Origin: Candidatus Thiodiazotropha sp. (ex Monitilora ramsayi)
Lineage (GTDB): Bacteria > Pseudomonadota > Gammaproteobacteria > Chromatiales > Chromatiaceae
DNA: 64,000 nucleotides
Reading direction: 5' to 3'
NCBI GenBank assembly: GCA_025655575.1
Contig: JAHXIP010000010.1
Span: 58,807-122,806 of the forward strand
Part shown: positions 1 to 9,565 of the stretch, piece by piece
How the letters are laid out: the number at the start of each line of letters is the position of its first letter
How positions within the stretch are numbered: the first letter of the stretch is position 1
Translations under genes and position numbers: made by a program
The notes under the pieces: model-generated
What the model was told of the DNA's origin: nothing
The model's database searches: none
Seen by the model: only the letters and a program-made list of their open reading frames with translations

Positions 1-235
1 AGCTGGATGACTGACTGTCGGAATTGCTGCCCTTGTCTTCTGATTTCTTTTTGCCGCCCTTGAAATCTGTCTCGTACCAACCGCTACCCTTGAGGCGAAA
101 ACCTGCCGCGGTAAGTGCCTTCTTTAGAGATGCCTGCTTGCATTCAGGACATTCCGTAAGCAGCGGGTCACTCATCTTCTGTAGTGCTTCTAGTTCATGG
201 CCACAGGATTCACAGCGGTATTCGTAGATCGGCAT
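1..235 (-). CDS. FmdB-like zinc ribbon protein (partial, runs off the left edge)
   Basis: Reverse complement from ATG at 235 reads MPIYEYRCESCGHELEALQKMSDPLLTECPECKQASLKKALTAAGFRLKGSGWYETDFK; CxxC...CxxC zinc ribbon typical of the FmdB family. Confidence 0.85.
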   Translation of the reverse strand, partial: MPIYEYRCESCGHELEALQKMSDPLLTECPECKQASLKKALTAAGFRLKGSGWYETDFKGGKKKSEDKGSNSDSQSSS

Positions 236-650
236 GTCGATTCCTCAATGATCAATTTCAGCTTGGTACGGCTCCGAGCGCACCACTAAAAGCCGGGAAT
301 CCTAACATACTGACAGCCGATAAGGGCCATTTCCTGGTTTGTGACACCCCAGTTGAATCGTCATTTTAGACAGACGAAGACCACAAACGACAAAGTGCAA
401 GACAATTCCAGTTGAAAATGACAGCACATTTCATGTGTCGATTTAACACTATTCGGGTCCCTTATGGTGGACGAATACCGTCAGGTTAATTCACAGGCGT
501 TACTGGGAGGAATTTGAATTGTTTTGGGGGAAAGCAGGATCATTCAAAACAATGGCCTGTTTTTGATCCATGCATCAGATAATAAAACTGCAGGGCAGCC
601 GTTTGGTGGGTTGTAACAATAACTCAAAAACCACACCGCACAATCAAAAC

Positions 651-682
651 GGCTGGTATCTTAAATGATACCGACACCAGCC
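651..682 (-). terminator. Possible hairpin terminator downstream of the PilJ-domain gene
   Basis: Inverted repeat ggctggtatc-ttaaat-gatacc...accagcc just past the stop at 691. Confidence 0.4.
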
Positions 683-690
683 ATGACTTT

Positions 691-1491
691 TCAGGCAGCA
701 GCCTTCACGTACATACCTGTAATGTTGTTCATATGTTCCATAATTTTATCTGTGGTCGCAAATACGGTAACAGGCAACCCGCCCTTCTCAACATCCATGA
801 AGAAGGGGCGAATAACCCGCCAGAGCAAGGTGACCCGTGAGAGATTAGCCGTGATCTCAGGAGTATTGATCTTTTCGACCTTGAGGAGCGCCAATGCGGT
901 CTCAAACTCTCTAACCGCTTTTTTGATTTGATTGATGGAGTCCTGGTCCTTGAATCCTGACTGATAGGCTATGTAGTATTTCGCAATGCGTTGAGAGAGC
1001 ATACGCTGTCTGCCGGAAACATTTATTATCTTCGGCTTTGCAACATTGGCGAGTGCCTCAATCTTGACCACGATGTCATGACTGGCTTCCAAAATAGTCT
1101 CACTCATGTCGAGTACTTGTGCTGCACTCTCTTTGCTGTAAGGGCGGCCAGCCAGTTCAATGTACTCCTCAATGACAATATCCACAAAAGCCAACATTTT
1201 CTGTACATTCTGATTGCTGATTTCAGCCTTTAATTCAGAATGATTCTTTTTAAATTCAGCGATGCTCATTTGCAACTGCTGCTTGGCTTTGTCACGCCTC
1301 ACACCATTGCCAAGAAAGAAGTAAGCCTTGGCGATTCTCTGCGAGAGCATACGTTGCTTGCCAGCTTTATTGACAGCCTTGGACAGATTTACTTCAGCCG
1401 AATAAGCAGAAAATGAAAACGCCAGCATGAAGGTAAGGCAAAAGGTTAGTAGATATCTTGAGATGTTCATAATTTCTTTCCTGCAATACAT
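691..1491 (-). CDS. Periplasmic protein with two PilJ-like (type IV pili MCP N-terminal) domains
   Basis: Signal peptide and two repeats of the motif (GKQRMLSQRIAKAYF and SGRQRMLSQRIAKYYI); real start may be MNISRYLL, 6 codons in. Confidence 0.75.
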   Translation of the reverse strand: MYCRKEIMNISRYLLTFCLTFMLAFSFSAYSAEVNLSKAVNKAGKQRMLSQRIAKAYFFLGNGVRRDKAKQQLQMSIAEFKKNHSELKAEISNQNVQKMLAFVDIVIEEYIELAGRPYSKESAAQVLDMSETILEASHDIVVKIEALANVAKPKIINVSGRQRMLSQRIAKYYIAYQSGFKDQDSINQIKKAVREFETALALLKVEKINTPEITANLSRVTLLWRVIRPFFMDVEKGGLPVTVFATTDKIMEHMNNITGMYVKAAA

Positions 1492-2170
1492 CCTGGAAGA
1501 GTGACTTATCTCATAAAGCTCAATCGCATCTTTCCGAATCGGATTAGGATGCAGTCAGCGGGCACAAAAAAGAGCGCGGAGACATGCTTTGCACTCACAA
1601 TAAAGTGAAAGGGATCATGACCCCTCTCACCTGCTTTCAATAAATACATTATTGAAAATTTGCATGAAATATGTATCGACGACTACCCCAAAAGATTTAG
1701 TCGGTTAGTTCTTACATTTGATGCTGCAATTCAAATAAATGGCTATATCAGAAAATAATTCCTAATGTGACCTTCACAAGGCGACTCGAGACTGATCACT
1801 CATAGATTATTCACCTCGTAACTATGGCTCCTCTTCAGCAAACTGAAACTAATTATTAGCGTTTCTCTTGAGGACAGACTAGCCTCGTTAATTCAGCCAA
1901 TAGTAAACGGGGAATTACGCACTGACGTGTTTGTTGTGAAAGATACGGATATTGCTTTTTTGAAGGACTGCTGATCATTAATGACCAACCTATGACTCGT
2001 GAACGCTGACAGGAGCTGTGCGTGATGTCAGAAGGAGGAAAAATACAGCTGGGTCCAAAGTCAGCTAAAGAGCTTAACTGAGTTTATATTTCGTGGTTTC
2101 TAAGCATGTGTTGACTGCTTGGAAAAATGAGCAAATTCAGTGGGACTCAGCAACGCCTGCAAACACGACA

Positions 2171-2782
2171 CTAAGTCAGCTCCTGCTGTTCCCTGCGCTG
2201 TCGCAACATCTCACCCTGGCGTCGCATGATGTGGCGTATCAGGGCATCCTGATCACTGTTGCGAATAAGAGAAAAATTGATACGGACATGATGCGGATAG
2301 CCGGCATCTCCATCTTGAGAGGCATCCACCCCCACTACCTCGCCATAAGCCAGCACACCGGTATAAGAAGGTAACAAGAGCAACTTGATTTCGACTAAAT
2401 CACCAAGTTCCAGGGGGTCAGCGATATCCATCGCCAACCCGCCGGCACTCAGGTTGACAGAGCGGGATGGCTGACCCAACAGCTCACTCTCTTCCGCCAG
2501 GAAACTCTGTCCCAACAGATTGATTTTCTCATCCAGTGCTTTGAGGTAATCGGCTACATCCGGATCCCGCTGCTCGATACGATGCAGGGGGGCCGAGAGG
2601 TGTTGGCTGATTGCCTGCATGCGTGTCATCACGCTGAATCTGTCATCCTGCAACCGGTCATCAATACTGGCAGGCAGATCCGCCGCCTGGATGACGGTGT
2701 AACTCACCTGGATGGCATCATCGATTCGAAAGAACTCTCTACGTTCGTCAGTCATCTTGTCCTGCTCTCCTCTCGTCATCAT
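2171..2782 (-). CDS. PilZ domain-containing protein
   Basis: RREFFR and NLSAGG motifs; directly downstream of motB. Confidence 0.75.
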   Translation of the reverse strand: MMTRGEQDKMTDERREFFRIDDAIQVSYTVIQAADLPASIDDRLQDDRFSVMTRMQAISQHLSAPLHRIEQRDPDVADYLKALDEKINLLGQSFLAEESELLGQPSRSVNLSAGGLAMDIADPLELGDLVEIKLLLLPSYTGVLAYGEVVGVDASQDGDAGYPHHVRINFSLIRNSDQDALIRHIMRRQGEMLRQRREQQELT

Positions 2783-2811
2783 GCTCTGACTTGGTATTGC
2801 TCATCAGGTCT

Positions 2812-3681
2812 TCAGCTTTCACTGGCCTGTATCACCTCACCACTGTCCATATCTTCTCCACGCTGGATGATTAGCTCCACCCGGCGGTTCTGCGCCCGAT
2901 TCTCGCGGGAATCATTGGGCATCAGCGGTTGTGAATCGGCAAAACCCTGAATCAGGAAGCGATTCTCATCAAGGGCGGCATTACTTAACATTGCATGTAC
3001 CACAGTTACCGCTCTTGCAGAAGAGAGTTCCCAATTGGAACGGAACCGCTTAGTCGAGATCGGTATGTTGTCAGTATGGCCGGCGACGATGATCTTGCCA
3101 GGTGTATCAGCAATAACATCGGTGATCTTTGAGATTACCTCGAAAAAATCTGGGTTCAGGTTTGCACGGCCTGACGGGAAAGAGCCCTTCTCCTGAATGC
3201 GGATAATGATCTTGGTATCTTCCCTTTCAACATCAAGCAACCCTTCTTCGATCTCCTGATCGAGTTGCTCTTTCAACTCTTCCGCTTGGGCCTCCACCTC
3301 TTTTTCCAACTCGGCCTGCATCGCTGCCTTGGCAGCATCGATATCCAGCGACTCTTGGGATTGCTGCTCCAAATCGAGATGCTCCTTCTCAATATCAGTA
3401 GTCTGCTGGCGAATCTCCTTGATCGGCGTCGGTTCTGGCTTGCCGGAGCTGAACTCCTGCATAATCACGCTGGTGCCCTTGACGATTTCGTTGGTCGGTA
3501 TCTCCCGCTGTACGCCAAACGCATCCTTCATCGACTCTGCCATCTTCTTGAATCGCACAGCATCCATCTCAGCAAATGACAGCAACAGCACGAAGAAACA
3601 CATCAGGAGTGACATCAGGTCCGCAAAAGTTGCCAGCCAGGCCGGTAACCCAGCATCACATTTGGGGCATTCATCCGCCAT
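2812..3681 (-). CDS. motB: Flagellar motor protein MotB/PomB family (OmpA domain)
   Basis: Single N-terminal TM (PAWLATFADLMSLLMCFFVLLLSFAEMD) plus OmpA-like IIVAGHTDNIPI...NRRVELII. Confidence 0.9.
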   Translation of the reverse strand: MADECPKCDAGLPAWLATFADLMSLLMCFFVLLLSFAEMDAVRFKKMAESMKDAFGVQREIPTNEIVKGTSVIMQEFSSGKPEPTPIKEIRQQTTDIEKEHLDLEQQSQESLDIDAAKAAMQAELEKEVEAQAEELKEQLDQEIEEGLLDVEREDTKIIIRIQEKGSFPSGRANLNPDFFEVISKITDVIADTPGKIIVAGHTDNIPISTKRFRSNWELSSARAVTVVHAMLSNAALDENRFLIQGFADSQPLMPNDSRENRAQNRRVELIIQRGEDMDSGEVIQASES

Positions 3682-3685
3682 TGCG

Positions 3686-4471
3686 TCAGGCTTCCTGAGT
3701 CGGGCGCTTGCCGGTTGGCAGGTAGGTACTCAATAACTGTTCAAGTACCCGTGGGTTCATACCTTCCTGTATCCCGGATATGGTCTCGATAATCAGAGAC
3801 TTGTTAGTCTTTTCCATACTGCTGGCACGTGCCAGCTTTTCGGACATAGGTTGGGCGAAAGCATTGGCGATGACCGCACCATAGAGTGTGGTCAACAAAG
3901 CCACGGCCATGGCGGGGCCTATGCTCGCCGGATCTGACATATTCGCCAGCATCTGTACCAGACCCACAAGCGTACCGATCATGCCCATGGCAGGAGCCAT
4001 GGTCGCCATGTTCTTGAACATGGTCTGCCCGACTTCATGACGCTGAATGGTCAGATCGATGTCCTTGGTCAGCAGCTTGTTGACCAGGGCAGGATCATGC
4101 CCATCGACACACAGACTGATACCCTGTTGGAGGAAGGTATTGCCGATCTCCTGTCCCTCCAGGGCCAGCAAGCCATTTTTACGTGCGATGTCCGCCAGCT
4201 CCACCGCTTCCTCAATCAGTTTTTTTGGATCGTCGGTCTTGTAGAAGAAGGCCTTCATGCCGATACTGAAGGAGCCTAGAAAATCCCCCAGGGAGACCTG
4301 CATCAGGGTCACCATGAAGGTGCCACCCACAACAATGAGAATCGAGGGGACATTGACGAACAGCATGACATCGCCGCCCGAAGCAATGGCGCCGATGATG
4401 ATGCCGAACCCACCCAGCAAACCAACCAGTGTAGCAATATCCACCTGTGTAAACTCCGACTCCCCGATCAT
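3686..4471 (-). CDS. motA: Flagellar motor stator MotA/PomA family
   Basis: DIATLVGLLGGFGIIIGAIASGGDVMLFVNVPSILIVVGGTFMV...AMGMIGTLVGLV; PomA-like N-terminus. Confidence 0.9.
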   Translation of the reverse strand: MIGESEFTQVDIATLVGLLGGFGIIIGAIASGGDVMLFVNVPSILIVVGGTFMVTLMQVSLGDFLGSFSIGMKAFFYKTDDPKKLIEEAVELADIARKNGLLALEGQEIGNTFLQQGISLCVDGHDPALVNKLLTKDIDLTIQRHEVGQTMFKNMATMAPAMGMIGTLVGLVQMLANMSDPASIGPAMAVALLTTLYGAVIANAFAQPMSEKLARASSMEKTNKSLIIETISGIQEGMNPRVLEQLLSTYLPTGKRPTQEA

Positions 4472-4680
4472 TAACGTTATATCGAAGAAGCAAGCTATTC
4501 TGGCTCATTTTCCTTGTATATAAGGCAGACTGGCTGAGGCTGCTTCTTCGATCCCACTCTGATTTGTTTAGCGGACATCTGTGGTGAAACTTTAATTCCT
4601 TTTACGTCATTAAAGTGACGAAAAGTTTACATTTCTCAAGTACGAGACAATGATGAACCTAATCGAGTATTCTTTGGCGC

Positions 4681-5529
4681 ATGTCAGGTAAAAAAACTGT
4701 ACTCATCACCGGTTGCTCCAGTGGCATCGGGTACTGTGTCGCAAAGGGACTGAATGCCCGTGGCTATCGTGTCATTGCTACTGCAAGAAAGGCACACGAT
4801 GTCCAGGAACTGCAACAGCAGGGGTTTGAGGCGCTCCCCCTGGACCTGGATGACAGTCACTCCATCACCCTTGCGGTTGAGCAGGTGCTGGCTCTCTCAG
4901 GGGGTAAGCTTTACGCACTTTTCAACAACGGTGCCTATGGACAACCAGGCGCAGTGGAGGATCTGTCTCGTGAGACCCTACGTCACCAGTTTGAGACCAA
5001 TCTATTCGGCTGGCATGAATTGACCTGCCTGCTCATACCCCACATGCGTCGACACGGGGAAGGCCGCATCATTCAAAATAGCTCCATCCTGGGATTCATG
5101 ACTCTACCCTACCGTGGCGCCTATGTAGCCAGTAAATATGCCCTGGAGGGTTTGAGTGATACTTTACGGCTGGAACTAGCAGGCAGTGGCATCCATGTCT
5201 CCCTGATCGAACCCGGTCCCATTGAGAGTCGCTTTCGCATCAATGCATTAGCGCATTGGCGTAAAAACATCGATCAGGCACACTCCTTTCACAAAGATCA
5301 CTACCAATCCATGCTTGCGCGATTGGAGAAAGAGGGACCGGCTGCCCCCTTCACCCTGCCACCAGAGGCGGTTTTAAAGAAGGTGATTCATGCCCTGGAG
5401 AGCCCCCATCCCAAACCCCGCTATCACGTCACCTTTCCCACTCATCTATTCGCAGTTCTGCGTCGACTGCTTAGCAGCCGAGCCATGGACAAGGCTTTGC
5501 TTTCTGTCTCTGGCAAGGGCCAGAGATGA
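4681..5529 (+). CDS. SDR family oxidoreductase
   Basis: TGCSSGIG nucleotide-binding motif, YxxxK active site (YVASKYALEG). Confidence 0.9.
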   Translation: MSGKKTVLITGCSSGIGYCVAKGLNARGYRVIATARKAHDVQELQQQGFEALPLDLDDSHSITLAVEQVLALSGGKLYALFNNGAYGQPGAVEDLSRETLRHQFETNLFGWHELTCLLIPHMRRHGEGRIIQNSSILGFMTLPYRGAYVASKYALEGLSDTLRLELAGSGIHVSLIEPGPIESRFRINALAHWRKNIDQAHSFHKDHYQSMLARLEKEGPAAPFTLPPEAVLKKVIHALESPHPKPRYHVTFPTHLFAVLRRLLSSRAMDKALLSVSGKGQR

Positions 5530-5761
5530 GGGTCCGCCACAATATTAACCTGACCTAATTGCGACTCACCCTTATCAGCCAAACAATCGACCTGAAAACC
5601 GGCTGAATCGATAAAAGCAAGGATTTGTAGATTTTTCCTGCTCAGATGAGGTCCAATAATCACTGATCCCGGTTCGCTCATAGAGACTCCCCCGGTTGAA
5701 GCCGGATACCAAATCATGACATCATCCCGCTCCCTGCCCCGCAAGATTGATCGGTATCAGC

Positions 5762-6400
5762 ATGAGCAAAGAGATCCCCATCCCCGTGGAAATCAACCTG
5801 CATCAGAAGTCGCGCCTTCTGGCCCTGAGCTTTTCGGATGGAGCCAGCTTCGAATTACCCTGTGAATATCTCCGTGTCTTCTCCACTGCTGCCGAGGTCA
5901 AGTCCGGCAAAACGCTGGTGACCGGCAAGGAGTCGGTCAACATCGAGCGGATTGAACCTCAGGGTCAGTACGCCATCAGGCTGATCTTCGATGATGGGCA
6001 CGATACGGGCATCTATTCCTGGGAAACCCTATACCAACTCGGACAAGATAAGGAGAAGAACTGGCAGACCTATCTAGACAAGCTGGAGGCCCTGGGTTAC
6101 CAGCGTAAAGAGACCGTCGATCAGGAGCGCAATATCAAGCTCTTCTATTTCGCCTGGCTGGCCAACAAAGCAGGCAAGGAGAGTGAGGAGATCAACCTAC
6201 CTAAATCGGTCATCACTATCTCCGATCTGTTGAAGTTGTTACGTACTCGGCGCCCTCAGCTGGCGCCCATATTTGATGAATCGCTGCTGCGACCAACGAT
6301 TAATAAGCAATTTGCGGAGTATTTCACCAAGCTTGAGCAGGGAGATGAAGTTGCTCTGGTGCCCAACCAACCCACACCACCGGCAACACCGGATCTCTGA
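5762..6400 (+). CDS. DUF971 domain fused to a MoaD-like (ubiquitin-fold) domain
   Basis: N-terminus is DUF971 (gamma-butyrobetaine hydroxylase-like N-terminal); C-terminus IKLFYFAWLANKAGKESEEINLP...LEQGDEVALVP matches the MoaD pattern; start ATG at 5762 within the ORF at 5747. Confidence 0.8.
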   Translation: MSKEIPIPVEINLHQKSRLLALSFSDGASFELPCEYLRVFSTAAEVKSGKTLVTGKESVNIERIEPQGQYAIRLIFDDGHDTGIYSWETLYQLGQDKEKNWQTYLDKLEALGYQRKETVDQERNIKLFYFAWLANKAGKESEEINLPKSVITISDLLKLLRTRRPQLAPIFDESLLRPTINKQFAEYFTKLEQGDEVALVPNQPTPPATPDL

Positions 6401-6440
6401 GAAGCCCCCTGAAATCCACCAACAGCAGCAAGACGATGGA

Positions 6441-7370
6441 TCAGTTGAGATTAAAATTAAGCGACTGTGGCTGGCCGTTTCTGACAATATCGACCTGAAC
6501 CGAGCTGGCATCCTTGAGCATTTGAATCAACTTCATGGCCTCCTTGTCATTGGTTAGCGTCACACCATTGACTCCCGTCACAAGATCCGAGGGGCGGATG
6601 CCAAGCTTGTTGTAGAGTTCACGATTTTTCTGTGGGAGTACTCGATAACCTTTCAGGCCATCTCTTGACCTGACGGGTACAAATCGCACATGTTCGAAGA
6701 TCTTGAGTGGTTCCTTCTGAAAAACCTCTCGATATTCACTCAGAGAGGCAGCATTCACAGCACCAGCCCCCCTCGACCGGGTCGATGTCGCAGGCCTGAC
6801 AGACGCCACATTGGCACTCCTGTTGGACACCTTCGGAAACCGCAGAACCTCCGACTGACCATTCCGCAGCAGCACCACGCGATCATCGAAAACCCCCTGG
6901 AGCTTCACCCCGCTCATCACATTGGCGCCCACTTTATAGTATTTCTGTTTGGCACCGGATGTACCAATGATGGCCGCCCCCTGCTCTGGATTATCCTCCA
7001 CAAAAACACCATGCAGGGTCAGGTTTAAACGTGTCTCGGGAGCTTTGCGTTCAATCTGCTTGACCGGCTTAACCGTTCCAGCCTCACCGAAGAGATGAAG
7101 ATTCGCAGTTTGCTCCAACTGCACCTTGTCGTCCTTGCGGTTACCACTTGGCAAAGGCTTGCGTACGATTTGCTGCTTGGCAGACTGACCGCTGTCGGGC
7201 GCAGGAATCAGTCGCCAGGTAAGCTCAGCCAGCTTGGCACCAACAATCACAACCAGCAGAAGCGTTACAACCATTGGAAGGGTGTTGGAGATAAAAGACT
7301 CCAACCACTTTGGCGGATTTTTATCTAAAAGACCGTTGAGGACTGATTGGGCTTGTGTTGCTATATTCAT
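6441..7370 (-). CDS. gspC: Type II secretion system protein GspC
   Basis: N-terminal TM, T2SSC HR domain (LNLTLHGVFVEDNPEQGAAIIG...YKVG), C-terminal PDZ-like domain. Confidence 0.85.
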   Translation of the reverse strand: MNIATQAQSVLNGLLDKNPPKWLESFISNTLPMVVTLLLVVIVGAKLAELTWRLIPAPDSGQSAKQQIVRKPLPSGNRKDDKVQLEQTANLHLFGEAGTVKPVKQIERKAPETRLNLTLHGVFVEDNPEQGAAIIGTSGAKQKYYKVGANVMSGVKLQGVFDDRVVLLRNGQSEVLRFPKVSNRSANVASVRPATSTRSRGAGAVNAASLSEYREVFQKEPLKIFEHVRFVPVRSRDGLKGYRVLPQKNRELYNKLGIRPSDLVTGVNGVTLTNDKEAMKLIQMLKDASSVQVDIVRNGQPQSLNFNLN

Positions 7371-7395
7371 GTTTCAGGTGAGTTAACAGGGCCTA

Positions 7396-7659
7396 GTGTG
7401 GTGTAACGTATAAATGGCACATATCAGCGTGACGAGAAGTCGTTAGCTGTAAGGCGCGTCTCACAGGGAATGGCTTGCCCTTTCCAAGAGGCGCAACGCC
7501 ACAGATGACGGCTTCTCGCCGCGCCCGAAGGGAGGCCCGCAAATGGCCCAATCCTGCGTTGCAGCCCTTGTTAAGGGAACAACCATTAACGGCGGACTGC
7601 GTCTTGTCTTGGACCATTTGTGGGCCTCTGATATGTGCCATTTATACGTTACACCACAC
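7396..7659. mobile_element. MITE-like element, perfect long terminal inverted repeats, TA target duplication in CTAG
   Basis: 7393-7427 ctagtgtggtgtaacgtataaatggcacatatcag is the exact reverse complement of 7628-7662; no transposase inside. Confidence 0.8.
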
Positions 7660-7662
7660 TAG

Positions 7663-8190
7663 CTATTCGGGATAGCGCATGACCTTTGGTGTCAATTTGA
7701 AATCACGTTTGATTTTTTTCGCCATCCGTTCAGCGGTCTTGAAATCCACTTCAGGGCCGACACGCACACGATAGTGTTTTTTACCCGCTACCGCGACCTT
7801 TTCCAGTTGAGCAGGCATGTCGGCTTTTTTTAAATCGGCAACCAGCTTTTCCGCATTTTTCTGAACCGTCAGACTCGCAACTTGAATCATCCAGGCCGTT
7901 GGTGCCTTTCTTTGCTCTTTTTGAGCCACCGGTTTCTTAACCGGCTCTGGCGCTGCAGGCTTCGGTGGGACTTCCGGCACCCGTTCAACAGGTTTCTCAG
8001 TGGGTGGTTTAGCAGGCAGAATCTCCGGCATAGGCTTGACCAGTGCAGGTGGCTTGGCAGGGATCGTGTGATCTGACACCAATTTGCTGTCAATGGGTTC
8101 ATCGATCAGCATGGGCACGAAGATCACCACCAGCGCCACCAATACGGCAGCACCGATCAACCGCTGCTTTAATCTCTCCTCCAAGGCCAT
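7663..8190 (-). CDS. SPOR domain-containing protein (DedD-like)
   Basis: N-terminal TM, Pro-rich linker, C-terminal SPOR (WMIQVASLTVQKNAEKLVADLKK...YRVRVGPEVDFKTAERMAKKI). Confidence 0.85.
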   Translation of the reverse strand: MALEERLKQRLIGAAVLVALVVIFVPMLIDEPIDSKLVSDHTIPAKPPALVKPMPEILPAKPPTEKPVERVPEVPPKPAAPEPVKKPVAQKEQRKAPTAWMIQVASLTVQKNAEKLVADLKKADMPAQLEKVAVAGKKHYRVRVGPEVDFKTAERMAKKIKRDFKLTPKVMRYPE

Positions 8191-8283
8191 AGATCAGATC
8201 CACTTATACGTATTTGACAGGTCAGAACTACTGTCCACCGAGTCCACTTCGTCCAAGTATATCAGCTGGGTAGTGGATATCGG

Positions 8284-9552
8284 CTACTCAATACTCAAAT
8301 ATTGCATTGCTTCACCAACCACGAGAAATGAGCCGAAGATTAGAATCAGACCTTGTCCTTTTGCCTCTGATCGCGCAGCGTCAAAAGCTTCAGTGAAAGT
8401 CTGGTAGCCATGTATTGGGGCAGTAATGCCCGTCTCCCTCAATGTCTCCGCCAGCGCATGGGATAAGCGTCCGCGATTACCCGGCAGATCCATCAGGTGC
8501 CAGGCCTCGATACTGTCACTCATAATCGAGGCGACAGCCGTGGCATCCTTGTCATGCAACAGGCCAAAAACAGCCCTAATGGGGCTCTGCTCAGGGTGCC
8601 TGGCAAGATATGAGCGCAGACTTCTCACCGCCTGCGGATTATGCGCCACATCCAGTAATACATTTGGCCTGCCGGTAATCAGCTGCAGGCGACCTGGGAG
8701 CCTGGCCTGCTCAAGTCCCGCTGCCAAATCCTCATCTCTGCATTCAAGCTGCCGTTGCAAACATCGACAAGCCATCACAACGGCAGCGGCATTCTGAAGT
8801 TGCCATTGTCCCGGCAGCGCCGGTACGGGCAGATTGAGTGGAATTTCGTCAGGCCCTGACCATCGCCAACCCGCGGCGGTTTGCCGAAAGTGATAATCTC
8901 GTCCGAGCGTTAATGTACGTGCCCCTACCTGTTGTGCGGCGGTGAAGACTGAGGTGGGCATTTCGGGATCCGCCAATACTGCCGGCCTGCCCGGTCGCAT
9001 GATGCCCGCCTTTTCCATACCGATCTCTTCCCGGGTTTCACCCAGCCAATCGGTATGATCAAGATCAATGGAGGAGATCAGTGCAAGATCGGCATCAATG
9101 ATATTAACGGCATCCAGTCTGCCACCAAGCCCCACCTCCAGAATCACCAGATCCGGATGTTCTTCAGAAAAAATATAGAGTGCCGCCAGGGTGCCGAACT
9201 CAAAATAGGTCAGGGTTGTATCGCCACGCGCCTTGTCGATAGCATCAAAAATCTCGCACAGACGCCTGTCCTCGACAGGTTTGCCGTCCAGCTTGATGCG
9301 CTCGTTATAACGGATCAGATGCGGTGAGGTGTAGACTCCGACTCGATACCCCGCTTGACGGTAGATGCTGTCCAGCATCGCCACACAGGAGCCCTTGCCG
9401 TTGGTTCCAGCCACAGTAATCACCAGGCTTGCGAGTCCATCAGGTTTGAGACGCTGCCAGACATCGGCAACCCGCCCAAGTCCCAGCTCGATCTCCTGTG
9501 GATGCAGTGTCGACTGCCAGTCTAACCACTGATCCAGCGTGTCGAATCGCAT
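8284..9552 (-). CDS. folC: Bifunctional folylpolyglutamate synthase/dihydrofolate synthase
   Basis: VAGTNGKGSCVAMLDSIYRQAGYRVGVYTSPHL; LEVGLGGRLDAVN. Confidence 0.95.
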   Translation of the reverse strand: MRFDTLDQWLDWQSTLHPQEIELGLGRVADVWQRLKPDGLASLVITVAGTNGKGSCVAMLDSIYRQAGYRVGVYTSPHLIRYNERIKLDGKPVEDRRLCEIFDAIDKARGDTTLTYFEFGTLAALYIFSEEHPDLVILEVGLGGRLDAVNIIDADLALISSIDLDHTDWLGETREEIGMEKAGIMRPGRPAVLADPEMPTSVFTAAQQVGARTLTLGRDYHFRQTAAGWRWSGPDEIPLNLPVPALPGQWQLQNAAAVVMACRCLQRQLECRDEDLAAGLEQARLPGRLQLITGRPNVLLDVAHNPQAVRSLRSYLARHPEQSPIRAVFGLLHDKDATAVASIMSDSIEAWHLMDLPGNRGRLSHALAETLRETGITAPIHGYQTFTEAFDAARSEAKGQGLILIFGSFLVVGEAMQYLSIE

Positions 9553-9565
9553 AGAGCAGTTAGGC

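Noticed and set aside
2093-2374. 93-aa forward ORF
   Set aside because: Overlaps the PilZ gene on the opposite strand and has no recognisable domain.
5442-5744. 100-aa reverse ORF overlapping the SDR 3' end
   Set aside because: The segment MSEPGSVIIGPHLSRKNLQILAF looks protein-like, but it overlaps the SDR gene and no family is recognisable; left open rather than annotated.
7393-7675. Short ORFs at 7393-7641 and 7475-7675
   Set aside because: They lie inside the inverted-repeat element and read through its structure; no sign of a transposase.
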